Part shown: positions 34,794 to 42,621 of the stretch, piece by piece
Layout: the number at the start of each line of letters is the position of its first letter
How positions within the stretch are numbered: position 1 is the first letter of the stretch
From: Streptomyces sp. NBC_00569
GTDB lineage: Bacteria; Actinomycetota; Actinomycetes; Streptomycetales; Streptomycetaceae
Direction of reading: 5' to 3'
DNA length: 64,000 bases
Assembly: GCF_036345255.1 (NCBI RefSeq)
Contig: NZ_CP107783.1
Location: forward strand, 4,885,501 to 4,949,500
Position numbers and translations under genes: made by a program
Notes under the pieces: model-generated
What the model saw: only the letters and a program-made list of their open reading frames with translations
What the model was told of the DNA's origin: nothing
Databases searched by the model: none

Positions 34794-35143
34794 GAGTCCT
34801 TTCTCCCTTCCATCATCTCGCGCACCCGAGCGCAAGACCGATGGCCGCGCACGCAAGAAGGACAGGGCGCGCGGTCGAAATGTCACCGCTTTGGAAATTG
34901 AGAGACGCGCCGTGGCCATCCACCGGCCGTTCCGGCCGAGTGCGGCTCCACACGCGAACCCCGCAGAAGCAGTCACGCTGCCCACCGCGAGAAGACTTCG
35001 CCGATGTGGCGCGTCCCGGGTTGCGGTCTCAGTAATAAACGCTACTCCCTATCCGCTCCACGTCATCTTGAGCAGGCAACCAAACCGGCAGCCCCTGGTG
35101 AATCGCCCAACCTTCGCCATGCGGCCGAACAGTGCAGCCGGGC
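34794..35143. other. Region without a recognised gene
   Basis: This is the control region of the glycine-rich gene plus AT-richer sequence around 35030-35080. I see no gene or clear site until the att-like copy at 35144. Confidence 0.45.
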
Positions 35144-35178
35144 AATCCCGCCGCCACCCCGACAGCTGAAACACCAGG
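35144..35178 (+). repeat. Third partial att-like copy
   Basis: AATCCCGCC at 35144-35152 is followed by GCC, then ACCCCGACAGCTGAAACACCAGG. The 26 bases 35153-35178 match 28337-28362 exactly, that is the tRNA acceptor end plus 14 bases of the flank right of attL. This flank is absent from attR, so the copy cannot come from simple slippage of the attR repeat. Confidence 0.75.
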
Positions 35179-35233
35179 GCGGAGGCGCGCCCAACCCCTG
35201 GGCGGTCAGTTGGCCGCCTGTTTTACTTCGCGC

Positions 35234-35690
35234 ATGAGAACGGCGGTCTACAACTTCCGGGGCATGGCGATCGGGGCGCTGCTCGCGGCACGGCGAGCGC
35301 GGCGGACTGCTGCTCGGGCCGAGGCGGGGAAAGCGGTCCTGTTCCGGGTCGGGGCCAACCTGCCGGACGAGGGGCGCCGGTACAGCCTCGGCCGAGTGCC
35401 GAGTGGAGGCGAGTTCCGATGGATACCTCGCTGGTCGTGGACGCGGCTGCGCAGCCTCCCCGCAGATCTGCGCTCTGCCCGCGCACGCGAGGCGACCTTC
35501 CGCGAGGTGGCTCCCGATCGGCGTGCTGGTGATCGAGTGTGAGTCGTCTGCGGGACCCGTACGGCTCTGGGCCCGCAAGGAGCATGCGGGTCTCGTCATG
35601 GAGATGATCCGGCGTACGGACACCCCGAACTCACGTGGTCGATGGACCGGGGAACGCAAGGGGAGACACGGCAACCGGGGAGGCCGGCAG
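35234..35690 (+). pseudogene. DUF2550-like small protein gene broken by a frameshift
   Basis: From ATG 35234 the frame reads MRTAVYNFRGMAIGALLAAR, later RRYSLGRVPSGGEFRWIPRW, and stops shortly after REVAPDRR at about 35540. A second frame, open from before 35403, continues the apparent domain as VLVIECESSAGPVRLWARKE and HAGLVMEMIRR. A one-base shift near 35505-35530 would join them into one PH- or DUF2550-like beta domain of about 130 residues. The second frame runs on without stop into the HIT gene. Confidence 0.55.
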
Positions 35691-36152
35691 ATGGCGGGTA
35701 GCGCGTGCATGGCATGCAGGTTCATCCACGGGGACGAACCGCTTCCGGGTGGGACGCTGCTCAGGACGGCGAAGTGGGTCGTGCAGCATTCGAAGGGCCC
35801 TCTGGGCATGGGCACACTGGCAGTCATGCCGGTCAGGCACGTCCTGCATGTGTCCGAACTGACCGGCAGTGAGTCCGCGGAGCTGGGCCCCCTGCTCCAG
35901 CGAACGAGCGCAGCGGTGACCGCCGTCATGAACCCTGAACAGGTCTATGTCTGCCTGTGGTCACACGCCGACGCCGTTCCCGGCCACCTTCACTTCGTGG
36001 TGCAGCCCGCGTGCCGATCCGACATGACCAGGCACAACGCCTATGGCCCGGTACTGCAGTTGGCCATGTTCGAGGCCGATCGGATACCGAGCGAGGCAGC
36101 CGTCGAAGAGGTGTGTACTCGTCTACGGGCCGAGCTCGGCGCCTCCGGGTGA
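35691..36152 (+). CDS. HIT-family protein
   Basis: The ATG at 35691, behind GGGGAGG, gives 153 residues. ACMACRFIHGDEPLPGG resembles the N-terminal Cys-pair region of HIT hydrolases. VPGHLHFVVQP near residue 105 is the histidine triad, reduced to H-L-H followed by Val rather than a third His. That loss could affect nucleotide hydrolysis. DTLR-like helices surround it. The frame is continuous with the broken DUF2550-like frame, but the ribosome site favours a separate start. Confidence 0.75.
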   Translation: MAGSACMACRFIHGDEPLPGGTLLRTAKWVVQHSKGPLGMGTLAVMPVRHVLHVSELTGSESAELGPLLQRTSAAVTAVMNPEQVYVCLWSHADAVPGHLHFVVQPACRSDMTRHNAYGPVLQLAMFEADRIPSEAAVEEVCTRLRAELGASG

Positions 36153-36192
36153 CGTTCGTGGTCCCGGCCTCTCCGTCGCGCGGCTGCGCCGG

Positions 36193-36759
36193 TCACTGCC
36201 AGGCGGGTCGCCTGGGGGTGAGCAGTTCCAGGGCCTCCTCCCAGCGGAAGAGGGCGGCCGCTCCGCCGGCTTTCGGCCGGTGAGGTTCGTGCGTGCCGAT
36301 CAGGATGCCCATGTCGCGCAAACGGTCCAGGCTCTGGCGGTACGCGGGGTGGGCGGCCTGGGCGGCATTGAGGTACGGCAGGACGGCGGTGGGGATGCCG
36401 AGACCGTATGCCTCGCACAGGATGCCCAGCGCCAGGGTGTCGGAGATGCCGGCCGCCCACTTGTTGATCGTGTTGAAGGTGGCCGGTGCGACCGCGATCG
36501 CGTCGGCGGGCGGCAGCGGGCGCGGGTCACCGGGTGCGCGCCAGGCCGAACGGATGGGATGGCCGGTCTGCGCCTCCACCGCCTCGGCGTCCAGGAAGCC
36601 GAGGCCCTGCGGGGTGGCGACGACGCCCACGTCCCAGTTCGCCTCCTGGGCCGCCGTGATCAGCTTGCCGACCTCGCCCGCTATGCCGGACGCGCAGACG
36701 ACGACGTACAGGAATGGGTTCTTGGGCTGCTGGGCCGACTGGTTCGCATGGTCACTCAC
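36193..36759 (-). CDS. Flavoprotein of the PPC-decarboxylase fold
   Basis: The GTG at 36759 follows GGGAGGCC and gives 188 residues. YVVVCASGIAGEVGKLI near residue 18 is the FMN phosphate-binding start of the HFCD flavoproteins. DAIAVAPATFNTINKWAAGISDTLA near 87 is the substrate-recognition motif of that group (PXMNxxMW in CoaC-like enzymes is altered). The partner reaction is unknown. It sits next to a small membrane protein gene on the same strand. Confidence 0.85.
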   Translation of the reverse strand: MSDHANQSAQQPKNPFLYVVVCASGIAGEVGKLITAAQEANWDVGVVATPQGLGFLDAEAVEAQTGHPIRSAWRAPGDPRPLPPADAIAVAPATFNTINKWAAGISDTLALGILCEAYGLGIPTAVLPYLNAAQAAHPAYRQSLDRLRDMGILIGTHEPHRPKAGGAAALFRWEEALELLTPRRPAWQ

Positions 36760-36889
36760 TTGGGGCCTCCCCGTTGGCAGCTGAAGCGGTGCCGTCCGGG
36801 CAGCGTACGGGGGTGGCTTTGGTGGCTCGGACCGTCGCTGCGTGCATGCCGTCGGCCAGGGCGCGGGGAGGGACGGATGCGGAAGCTGC

Positions 36890-37297
36890 TCACCGCGATT
36901 CCGGGCCATGTCCCGTCAGCGCGGTGATCACCGCGTAGAGCGCCGAGGTCACAGCCAGGCTCCCCACCATGACGAGGCCCACGCCGACCGCGAAGAGGCC
37001 GCTCGCGTCGTCCGACCAGTCCACATAGGCGGCCACCGTGAGACCGGCCGTCGGGCCGAGCACCGCGGCTGCGGCGTAGCGCCGGGATGCCGCCCAGTAC
37101 ACCGGTGGCAGCAGGGTCAGTACGAGTCCGATCACCTGCCACGCCTCGTACGGGCCGGTCGTCGAGCCGTCGGGGTGCACGTCACGCCGCTGGTCCCAGC
37201 CCAGCCAGCCGGCCCAAGCCGTCAGTGCCACCCCGGCCAGCGCGATGGTCGCCAGCAGGTGGACGGTTCGCTTCGGCAGTCGCTCGTTCGTGTTCAT
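36890..37297 (-). CDS. Small integral membrane protein
   Basis: From ATG 37297 the 135-residue protein has four hydrophobic segments (about 14-32, 53-68, 74-92 and 103-127) and an exposed loop with WDQRRDVHPDGSTTGPYEAW. I recognise no family. It is in the same direction as the flavoprotein, 130 bases upstream. Confidence 0.75.
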   Translation of the reverse strand: MNTNERLPKRTVHLLATIALAGVALTAWAGWLGWDQRRDVHPDGSTTGPYEAWQVIGLVLTLLPPVYWAASRRYAAAAVLGPTAGLTVAAYVDWSDDASGLFAVGVGLVMVGSLAVTSALYAVITALTGHGPESR

Positions 37298-37802
37298 GGG
37301 CACAGGGTTCCTGCTCGCTCCATGACCGGCCAGGGCGCTGATACTCAGCTGCGACCGAGTACGACCGGCACCCGCCCCTCCCCTGAAGTCCGAGAAGCAC
37401 GACGCGAAACCGGCAGCAAGACGGACGGAAGAGGGAGAAGCGATGCGCCGCAGACCGGAGGTCTGGAGGCCTATCAACTCGCCTACGACATACCCGTGTT
37501 CGACCACGGCCGCGTCGTCACCGAGGGACGCCGCATGAGCTGAAGCGGCGGGTCGGCGGTCACACCTTCCAGGTCCGCCCGACCGTGCCGGCCGCATCCG
37601 CTGCCTGGCTCCCTCCCTGCCCACCGGCGCCGCGCCTTCGGCCGCGCAGGCCTGCACCGAACCGACAGAGCGACTCGCACCAGTCCCGCCTCCCTCATGT
37701 CCCGTCCCAGGACGGGCGATTCCGTACGACTTCGGTACGCCTCTCGGGTGGGTGGGCGGTCACGCCCGTTTCCCCCGGCGCCCGTCGGCCGTTGCTGAAG
37801 GC
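37298..37802. other. Region with only a doubtful short reading frame
   Basis: About 505 bases. An ATG at 37443 behind GAGGGAGAAG gives 31 codons. The same stretch in another frame reads AYQLAYDIPVFDHGRVVTEG with good codon bias up to 37543 but has no start. It may be the tail of a lost gene. The rest shows nothing I can name apart from the control region of the next gene. Confidence 0.4.
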
Positions 37803-38078
37803 ATGATCTCCACACGACGTGTTCTCGCCGCGGTCGCTCTGGCCGCCGGCGCCTCCGCTCTCGCCATGCCCGCGGCCGAGGCCGCTCCCGTCGGTCCTCT
37901 CGGCGGCATGAAGCCGATCAGCCTCGACGACATCGCCACCAGCGCCGTTCCGGCCGAGCACAAGGCCGAGATCCCTTCGGTGAACGAGCAGCTCGGCGGC
38001 CTGAACCGGCTGAACGAACTGCATCAGGCCACCGACCTGGTGGCCCCGGTGACGGGACTCCTCCCCTCGGTCGGCTAG
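37803..38078 (+). CDS. Small secreted protein, 91 residues
   Basis: The ATG at 37803 follows GAAGG. A clear signal peptide (RRVLAAVALAAGASALAMPAAEAAP) leaves a mature protein of about 62 residues without Cys: GPLGGMKPISLDDIATSAVP near its start and LNELHQATDLVAPVTGLLPS near its end. Similar small exported proteins accompany chaplins and rodlins here (compare 56390 and 55439). The function is unknown. Confidence 0.75.
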   Translation: MISTRRVLAAVALAAGASALAMPAAEAAPVGPLGGMKPISLDDIATSAVPAEHKAEIPSVNEQLGGLNRLNELHQATDLVAPVTGLLPSVG

Positions 38079-38131
38079 GGACACCGGACGGCTTCCGGCA
38101 GCAGTCGGACGGCGCACGGCAGGCACGAAAA

Positions 38132-38164
38132 AGCGGGGGCAACCGGACACCGGTTGCCCCCGCT
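38132..38164. terminator. Bidirectional terminator between the small secreted gene and rodlin 1
   Basis: AGCGGGGGCAACCGG at 38132-38146 pairs exactly with CCGGTTGCCCCCGCT at 38150-38164 around ACA. A-runs and a T flank lie on both sides. Confidence 0.9.
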
Positions 38165-38174
38165 CTCGCGGCTA

Positions 38175-38582
38175 CTAGTTGTTGCTGTTGCCGTTGGCGG
38201 CGAGAACCGGGATGTCGTTCAGGATGTGCGAGAGCGGCTCGTCACCCTTGGCCTGCGTGGAGTTCTCGACACACTGCTGGTTCTGCGGGGCCGACAGAAC
38301 CGGGATGTCCTGGACGGCGATCGGCACGAGGCCGACCAGCGAACCGACGTTGGCCTTGGCCGGCAGGCCGACGCAGGGCTTGTTCAGCGAGCCCTGGACG
38401 AGCCCGAGCTGCGGGCTCATGCTGCCGTACGTGGCGGAGTTGCCGAACGCCTGCTCGGCGTTGTTGCCACTGTTCGACGTGGTGCCCGTGTCGTCCCCGA
38501 GAGCGAGGGCCTGGGGGGCGGCGACTGCCGACATACCAGCGACGGAGGCAGCGATGGCCGCGGTTGCCCACAGCTTCTTCAT
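38175..38582 (-). CDS. rdl: Rodlin 1
   Basis: The 135-residue protein starts at ATG 38582 behind GAAGGGA. A signal peptide ([20 protein letters not shown]) is followed by a mature domain with [40 protein letters not shown] and [16 protein letters not shown], the conserved core of rodlins. Two Cys are kept. Rodlins organise chaplin fibrils into the rodlet layer on aerial hyphae and spores. It shares length and most residues with rodlin 2. Confidence 0.95.
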   Translation of the reverse strand: MKKLWATAAIAASVAGMSAVAAPQALALGDDTGTTSNSGNNAEQAFGNSATYGSMSPQLGLVQGSLNKPCVGLPAKANVGSLVGLVPIAVQDIPVLSAPQNQQCVENSTQAKGDEPLSHILNDIPVLAANGNSNN

Positions 38583-38630
38583 GGTGAATCCCTTCAATTG
38601 GCGGGCTCCGGTCACGGAGCCGCATGGTCA

Positions 38631-38658
38631 TCAACTGAGCCGGGCTGATGCGGTTTCG
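38631..38658 (-). promoter_or_regulatory. Sigma-BldN-like promoter of rodlin 1
   Basis: Read on the minus strand, CGAAAC (38653-38658), 16 bases, then AGTTGA (38631-38636). The consensus I recall for sigma-BldN is CGTAAC-N16-CGTTGA, so each hexamer has one mismatch. The -10 lies 49 bases before the start codon. Confidence 0.6.
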
Positions 38659-38691
38659 CGGTGCAACCCGATTGGCCCAGCGCACTTGCGG

Positions 38692-39828
38692 TCAGGAACA
38701 GGCCAGCGTGTTACCGCGCACCACCGTCTCGACCCCGATGCGCGGGGGGTCGGAGGGCTTCACGGTCGAATTGCGCGGGGTGAGGGTCCGGTCCTTGTTG
38801 AGCGTGGCGAACATCTTCTTCGCCGCCGCTTTGTCCCACTTCAGCGTCTCTCCGAGGCCTTCGACGACCGGATTGAAACCGGCGATGGGCACGGAGGTGA
38901 ACTCGGCCCGTGAAGGGGACAGTCGGCTCAGAGCGGTACTGAGGGAGACGAGCTCCTTCGGCGTGAACCCCTGGTCGACCTTCGTGGCACCGAGCACCGT
39001 TCGCGCCAGATCGATCGCCCTGCCCGGATCGGCGAGGATCCCGCCGGTGTCGAGTCTGTGCATGACGCTGATCAGGAAACGGTGCTGGCGCTGGATCCGT
39101 CCCAGGTCGGCGCTTGCGTCCACATGACGCGAGCGGACGTACTGCAAGGCCTGACCGCCCCCGAGGCGGTGCCGGCCGGGACGGAGGTCGAGCTTGGTGG
39201 CCGAGTCGGACAGCCGCCTGGAAGTGCAGACGTCCACCCCCTCGACCGCGTTCACGCTGTCCATGAACCGTCTGAAGTCGATCTGCAGATAGTGGTCGAC
39301 CCTGACGTTCGTCATGGCCTCCACCGTGCGGACCGAGAGTGCGGGACCGCCTTCCGCGAAGGCCGCGTTGATCTTCGCGGGGTGGGCGGGGAACTGCTCC
39401 CCCGTGCCCGGGTCACGGTGCGCGGGGATCCGCGCCAGCGAGTCCCTGGGGAGGCTGACCACGCTGACCTCGTCACGCCTCTGCGAGACATGGATCAGCA
39501 TCAGCGAATCGGTGCAGTCGCAGGCGACGCCACCGGCGTGGAACTTCTTCTTCTCCCGGTTCGAGATGGCGTCCCGGCCATCCGTCCCCATGAGCAGAAT
39601 ATTTGTGCCGGGGCCCGCGGCAGGGCGGTTCGCGGCGCCGCTGAACGCATCGACCCGCTGAATCCTGTAGGGCAGCGCGGATACGGAATTACCCACAACG
39701 GAAACCGCCGTCGCGATAACCGCGCCCAGGGCTGCCGCACTCAGGCGGACATTTCTCCGACGGCCGGTCCGTGAAGGGCGTTGCGTCACCGGATTCGCTC
39801 CACAGCAGGGGGACAGATCTGACGGCAC
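38692..39828 (-). CDS. LytR-CpsA-Psr (LCP) family phosphotransferase
   Basis: The 378-residue protein has one N-terminal membrane segment (about 28-50) and an extracellular LCP domain. Typical motifs are NILLMGTDGRDA near 75, SDSLMLIH-like CTDSLMLIHVS near 103, SLPRDSLARIP near 123, DHYLQIDFRRF near 176 and GGGQALQYVRSRH near 222 with the Arg residues that hold the polyprenyl pyrophosphate. LCP enzymes attach glycopolymers to peptidoglycan. Its place beside rodlins and near an exopolysaccharide operon fits a wall-glycopolymer role in aerial hyphae. Confidence 0.93.
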   Translation of the reverse strand: MPSDLSPCCGANPVTQRPSRTGRRRNVRLSAAALGAVIATAVSVVGNSVSALPYRIQRVDAFSGAANRPAAGPGTNILLMGTDGRDAISNREKKKFHAGGVACDCTDSLMLIHVSQRRDEVSVVSLPRDSLARIPAHRDPGTGEQFPAHPAKINAAFAEGGPALSVRTVEAMTNVRVDHYLQIDFRRFMDSVNAVEGVDVCTSRRLSDSATKLDLRPGRHRLGGGQALQYVRSRHVDASADLGRIQRQHRFLISVMHRLDTGGILADPGRAIDLARTVLGATKVDQGFTPKELVSLSTALSRLSPSRAEFTSVPIAGFNPVVEGLGETLKWDKAAAKKMFATLNKDRTLTPRNSTVKPSDPPRIGVETVVRGNTLACS

Positions 39829-39968
39829 CGTATGCCAGCCGATTAGCTCGCACGGTGACCGCCCCGCGCGCCGCCGGGAAGTAACTCTTTCGCCCTAAAG
39901 GGAACTGTTTCGATTTCCGGAGAAGATGGAACAGAAGCCAGAGATCGCCACGAGGAAGGCGAAGTGCT

Positions 39969-40208
39969 GTGCCGGAGAACAAGAACCGCCGACCGTCCAG
40001 GGGCTTTATTCCGCAGAGCCGGGAGTCGCCCGAATACCTAATCGACGAGCCCCTTTACGGGGCGCTGCTCGACAACTGGAGACAGCAGGGGAGAACGCTT
40101 CCCGGGCTGCCCGACCAGGAGTGGGACGAGATCGTCGCCCGGGACATCTGGCCCGGCGACGGCCGAGGCCGTTGGGCCGCCGGAGAGGCGGACGGCCCAA
40201 CGGAATGA
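39969..40208 (+). CDS. Small soluble protein, 79 residues
   Basis: The GTG at 39969 follows AGGAAGG. Codon bias is clearly coding. The protein has no signal peptide or Cys and contains DEPLYGALLDNWRQQGRTLP and DQEWDEIVARDIWPGDGRGR. I recognise no family. It is divergent from the LCP gene and converges on rodlin 2, whose stop is ten bases away. Confidence 0.65.
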   Translation: MPENKNRRPSRGFIPQSRESPEYLIDEPLYGALLDNWRQQGRTLPGLPDQEWDEIVARDIWPGDGRGRWAAGEADGPTE

Positions 40209-40217
40209 CGCCGCGGC

Positions 40218-40625
40218 TCAGTCGTTGGACGTGCCGTTGGCCGACAGGACCGGGATGTCTTCCAGAATGTGCGAGAGCGGCTCGTCACCCTTGGCCTGCG
40301 TGGAGTTCTCGACGCACTGCTGGTTCTGCGGGGCCGACAGGACCGGGATGTCCTGCACGGAGATCGGCACGGCGCCGATCAGCGAACCGACGTTGGCCTT
40401 GGCCGGCAGGCCGATGCAGGGCTTGTTCAGCGAGCCCTGGATGAGCGCCATCTGCGGGCTCATGCTGCCGTACGTGGCGGAGTTGCCGTACGCCTGCATG
40501 GCGCCGACGCCGCTCGTGGACGTGGTGCCACCGTCGTTGTCGATCGCCATGGCCTGGGGGGCTGCGATCGCCGAGATACCGGCGACCGAGGCGGCGACTG
40601 CGGCAGCCGCCATGACCTTCTTCAT
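40218..40625 (-). CDS. rdl: Rodlin 2
   Basis: The 135-residue protein starts at ATG 40625 behind GAAGGGA. The signal peptide is [19 protein letters not shown]. The mature part is nearly identical to rodlin 1 from [10 protein letters not shown] onward, with [20 protein letters not shown] and the invariant [20 protein letters not shown]. It is divergent from rodlin 3 across 238 bases. The near-identity suggests recent duplication or gene conversion with rodlin 1. Confidence 0.95.
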   Translation of the reverse strand: MKKVMAAAAVAASVAGISAIAAPQAMAIDNDGGTTSTSGVGAMQAYGNSATYGSMSPQMALIQGSLNKPCIGLPAKANVGSLIGAVPISVQDIPVLSAPQNQQCVENSTQAKGDEPLSHILEDIPVLSANGTSND

Positions 40626-40671
40626 CACGATGAATTCCCTTCTCGTTGCCCCCGACCCGGGAGCCCCCTGC

Positions 40672-40699
40672 CCAACTCCGATTTACGCACATGGTTGTC
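40672..40699 (-). promoter_or_regulatory. Weak sigma-BldN-like promoter of rodlin 2
   Basis: On the minus strand GACAAC (40694-40699), 16 bases, AGTTGG (40672-40677). It stands at the same distance from its start codon as the better match of rodlin 1. The match to the recalled consensus is 3/6 and 4/6, so support comes from position. Confidence 0.3.
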
Positions 40700-40792
40700 C
40701 CGGTTCACTCTGACGGGTTCGCCCGGTCATTGCCGAATAAATGACTATCGGCCGATCGCTCTCTGCACGTGCAGCCCGACCGAGTGAAGTGC

Positions 40793-40821
40793 CGCAACCA
40801 TTTCGGCCGAGGCCCTGTTGT
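40793..40821 (+). promoter_or_regulatory. Possible sigma-BldN-like promoter of rodlin 3
   Basis: CGCAAC (40793-40798), 17 bases, TGTTGT (40816-40821), ending 43 bases before the start codon. The same CGCAAC-N17 arrangement precedes the chaplin at 54970. One -35 and two -10 positions differ from the recalled consensus. Confidence 0.4.
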
Positions 40822-40863
40822 CCGGGCAGCGTTAACTGGCGTCTGTGCGAAAAGGAACTGGAA

Positions 40864-41277
40864 ATGCTCAAGAAGGCAATGGCAGCGGCTGCGGTCGCCG
40901 TTTCGGTCGTCGGCGTCTCGGCCGCGGCCGCCCCCCAGGCGCTGGCTCTCGGTGACGACGGCAGCACGACGTCCACGAGCGGCGTCGGCGCCAAGCAGGC
41001 ATACGGCAACTCCACGACCGCCGGTTACCAGAGCCCGCAGCTCGGCGCGGTCCAGGGCTCGCTGAACAAGCCCTGCATCGGTCTGCCGGTCAAGGGCAAC
41101 GTGGGCCCGCTGTTCGGCCTGCTGGTGCCGGTCGCTGTCCAGGACGTCCCGGTCCTGTCGGCCCCGCAGAACCAGCAGTGCGCGGAGAACTCCACGCAGG
41201 CCAAGGGTGACGAGCCGCTCTCGCACATCGTGGACGGCGTCCCGGTCCTGTCCGCGAACGGCCGCGACAACGGCTGA
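40864..41277 (+). CDS. rdl: Rodlin 3, divergent paralogue
   Basis: The 137-residue protein starts at ATG 40864 behind AAGGAACTGG. It keeps [31 protein letters not shown] and [16 protein letters not shown]. It differs where the others have AKANVGSL, reading VKGNVGPLFGLLVP, with two extra residues. Most Streptomyces I know of have two rodlins, so a third, more distant copy is notable. Confidence 0.95.
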   Translation: MLKKAMAAAAVAVSVVGVSAAAAPQALALGDDGSTTSTSGVGAKQAYGNSTTAGYQSPQLGAVQGSLNKPCIGLPVKGNVGPLFGLLVPVAVQDVPVLSAPQNQQCAENSTQAKGDEPLSHIVDGVPVLSANGRDNG

Positions 41278-41292
41278 TCCACCGGCCCCGGG

Positions 41293-41331
41293 AACCGGGC
41301 CGCCCGCCTTCTCCGGCGCGGCGGCCCGGTT
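41293..41331 (+). terminator. Terminator after rodlin 3
   Basis: AACCGGGCCGC at 41293-41303 pairs with GCGGCCCGGTT at 41321-41331, followed by TTTCTTT. Confidence 0.8.
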
Positions 41332-41447
41332 TTCTTTGCCTTGAGGGCCCTTCTTTAACGCGGACGGCTCAATTCCCTTCCGCCTCACGGCTCGTTCTCA
41401 CACCGAGGTAACGACCTCAGTCAGAACGACGCGAGAAGGGTAAGAGA

Positions 41448-41684
41448 GTGAATCTCAAGAAGAGCGCGACGATCCTCGCCGGCGCTGTGCTGGCCCTGGG
41501 CATGGCCGCTCCGGCGTTCGCCGATACCGGTGCCGAGGGTGCCGCCCTCACTTCGCCGGGTGTCATCTCCGGCAACGTGGTGCAGGTCCCTGTCAACGTC
41601 CCGGTCAACCTCTGCGGAAACACCGTCGACGTGATCGGTGCCCTGAACCCGGCGCTCGGCGACGGCTGCGCCAACGACGACTGA
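41448..41684 (+). CDS. chp: Short chaplin
   Basis: The GTG at 41448 follows GAGAAGGG. The 78-residue precursor has a signal peptide (KKSATILAGAVLALGMAAPAFA). The mature chaplin domain reads SPGVISGNVVQVPVNVPVNL, then CGNTVDVIGALNPALGDGCA. Its two Cys form the usual intrachain disulfide. Chaplins assemble into amyloid-like fibrils that make aerial hyphae hydrophobic. Its place next to rodlins suggests the chpD locus of S. coelicolor. Confidence 0.95.
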   Translation: MNLKKSATILAGAVLALGMAAPAFADTGAEGAALTSPGVISGNVVQVPVNVPVNLCGNTVDVIGALNPALGDGCANDD

Positions 41685-41787
41685 TCACCGATTCAGCGCC
41701 GCGGCCGTCGGGCCGTGGCTTCGCCGGCCTTGGGCGCGTCCAGCACTCCAGGGCCGGCTTTCATCTGCGAGCAGGAAGAACAACTAG

Positions 41788-42567
41788 ATGCGACAGGCCC
41801 TGAACTTGGGAATGGTCGCGGCTGCGGCCGCGACGAGCATTCTGTCCCTGCCGGGCTCCAGTGCGTTCGCCGCGTCGGGCGCAGACGGGCAGGCGGCGGG
41901 CTCCCCCGGCATTCTGTCGGGCAACACGGTCCAGGCCCCCCTGGACGTCCCGGTGAACGCGTGCGGCAACACGGTCGACGTCGTCGCCGCACTCAATCCG
42001 ACGTTCGGCAACTCCTGTGCGAACGAAGGGGGTTCGCATGCTCGCCCTTCGTCCACTCACGGCGGCTCCGACCGGGCCGCCGGCGGTGCGGCCCACGGGA
42101 CCGGGGACCACGGACACGGCGGTGGTGACGACATGTACGGGGGCGGTGCCCACGCCAGGGGTGGCGCACAGCATTCACCGGGCATCCTGTCGGGCAACTC
42201 CGTGCAGGCTCCGGTGGACGCTCCCGTCAACGTGTGCGGGAACTCCGGGAACGTGGTCGGTGCGGTCAACCCGGCCATGGGCAGCCACTGTTCCTCCGGA
42301 GTGGCGACCCCCGAGGAGATCTCCGAGGTGCCTCCGCCCACCGTCCGTACCGTCGAGCCCCCGGCCACGGTCCAGCCGCCGGCGGTGCAGAGACTGACTC
42401 CTCCGCATGTGAAGGTCCCCGCGCAGCACACCCATGTCACGGGCGGGCGAACGGAGTTGGCGCAGACCGGAGCGGACCAGGATCTGCTGGCCGCCGCGGC
42501 GGCGAGTGCGGGGCTGCTGATCGGTGGCGGGATCCTCTACCGGCGGGGACGTGCCGCCGCCCGGTGA
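41788..42567 (+). CDS. chp: Long chaplin with two chaplin domains and a sortase signal
   Basis: The 259-residue protein has a signal peptide, chaplin domain 1 (about 38-78) and a Gly/His-rich linker with a HGTGDHGHGGGDD stretch. Chaplin domain 2 follows (about 129-171), then a Pro/Val-rich wall-spanning segment. The C-terminal sorting signal is LAQTG followed by a hydrophobic stretch and RRGRAAAR. LAxTG is the Streptomyces class E sortase motif, so the protein is wall-anchored. Each domain keeps its Cys pair. It lies 103 bases after the short chaplin, probably on the same transcript. Confidence 0.95.
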   Translation: MRQALNLGMVAAAAATSILSLPGSSAFAASGADGQAAGSPGILSGNTVQAPLDVPVNACGNTVDVVAALNPTFGNSCANEGGSHARPSSTHGGSDRAAGGAAHGTGDHGHGGGDDMYGGGAHARGGAQHSPGILSGNSVQAPVDAPVNVCGNSGNVVGAVNPAMGSHCSSGVATPEEISEVPPPTVRTVEPPATVQPPAVQRLTPPHVKVPAQHTHVTGGRTELAQTGADQDLLAAAAASAGLLIGGGILYRRGRAAAR

Positions 42568-42585
42568 CGTGATCGCCGTACGTCA

Positions 42586-42621
42586 GGCCGGGAAGAACCG
42601 ATGTTCGTGCTCTTCCCGGCC
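42586..42621 (+). terminator. Terminator after the long chaplin
   Basis: GGCCGGGAAGA at 42586-42596 pairs with TCTTCCCGGCC at 42611-42621 across a 14-base loop. Confidence 0.7.

Larger units (their letters stand above)
33829..35178. mobile_element. Relic of a second tRNA-Pro element between attR and a third att-like copy
   Basis: The stretch begins at attR and ends at a partial copy of the tRNA 3' end plus its attL-side flank (35144-35178). It contains an integrase-like fragment pointing toward attR, the orientation expected of an element integrated there, and a glycine-rich secreted protein gene. No other element gene is left. The second-element reading is an inference from these three signs. 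Confidence 0.5.

Noticed and set aside
40741..40863. An N-terminal extension of rodlin 3
   Set aside because: The upstream codons are non-coding in character, and the signal peptide and ribosome site fix ATG 40864.
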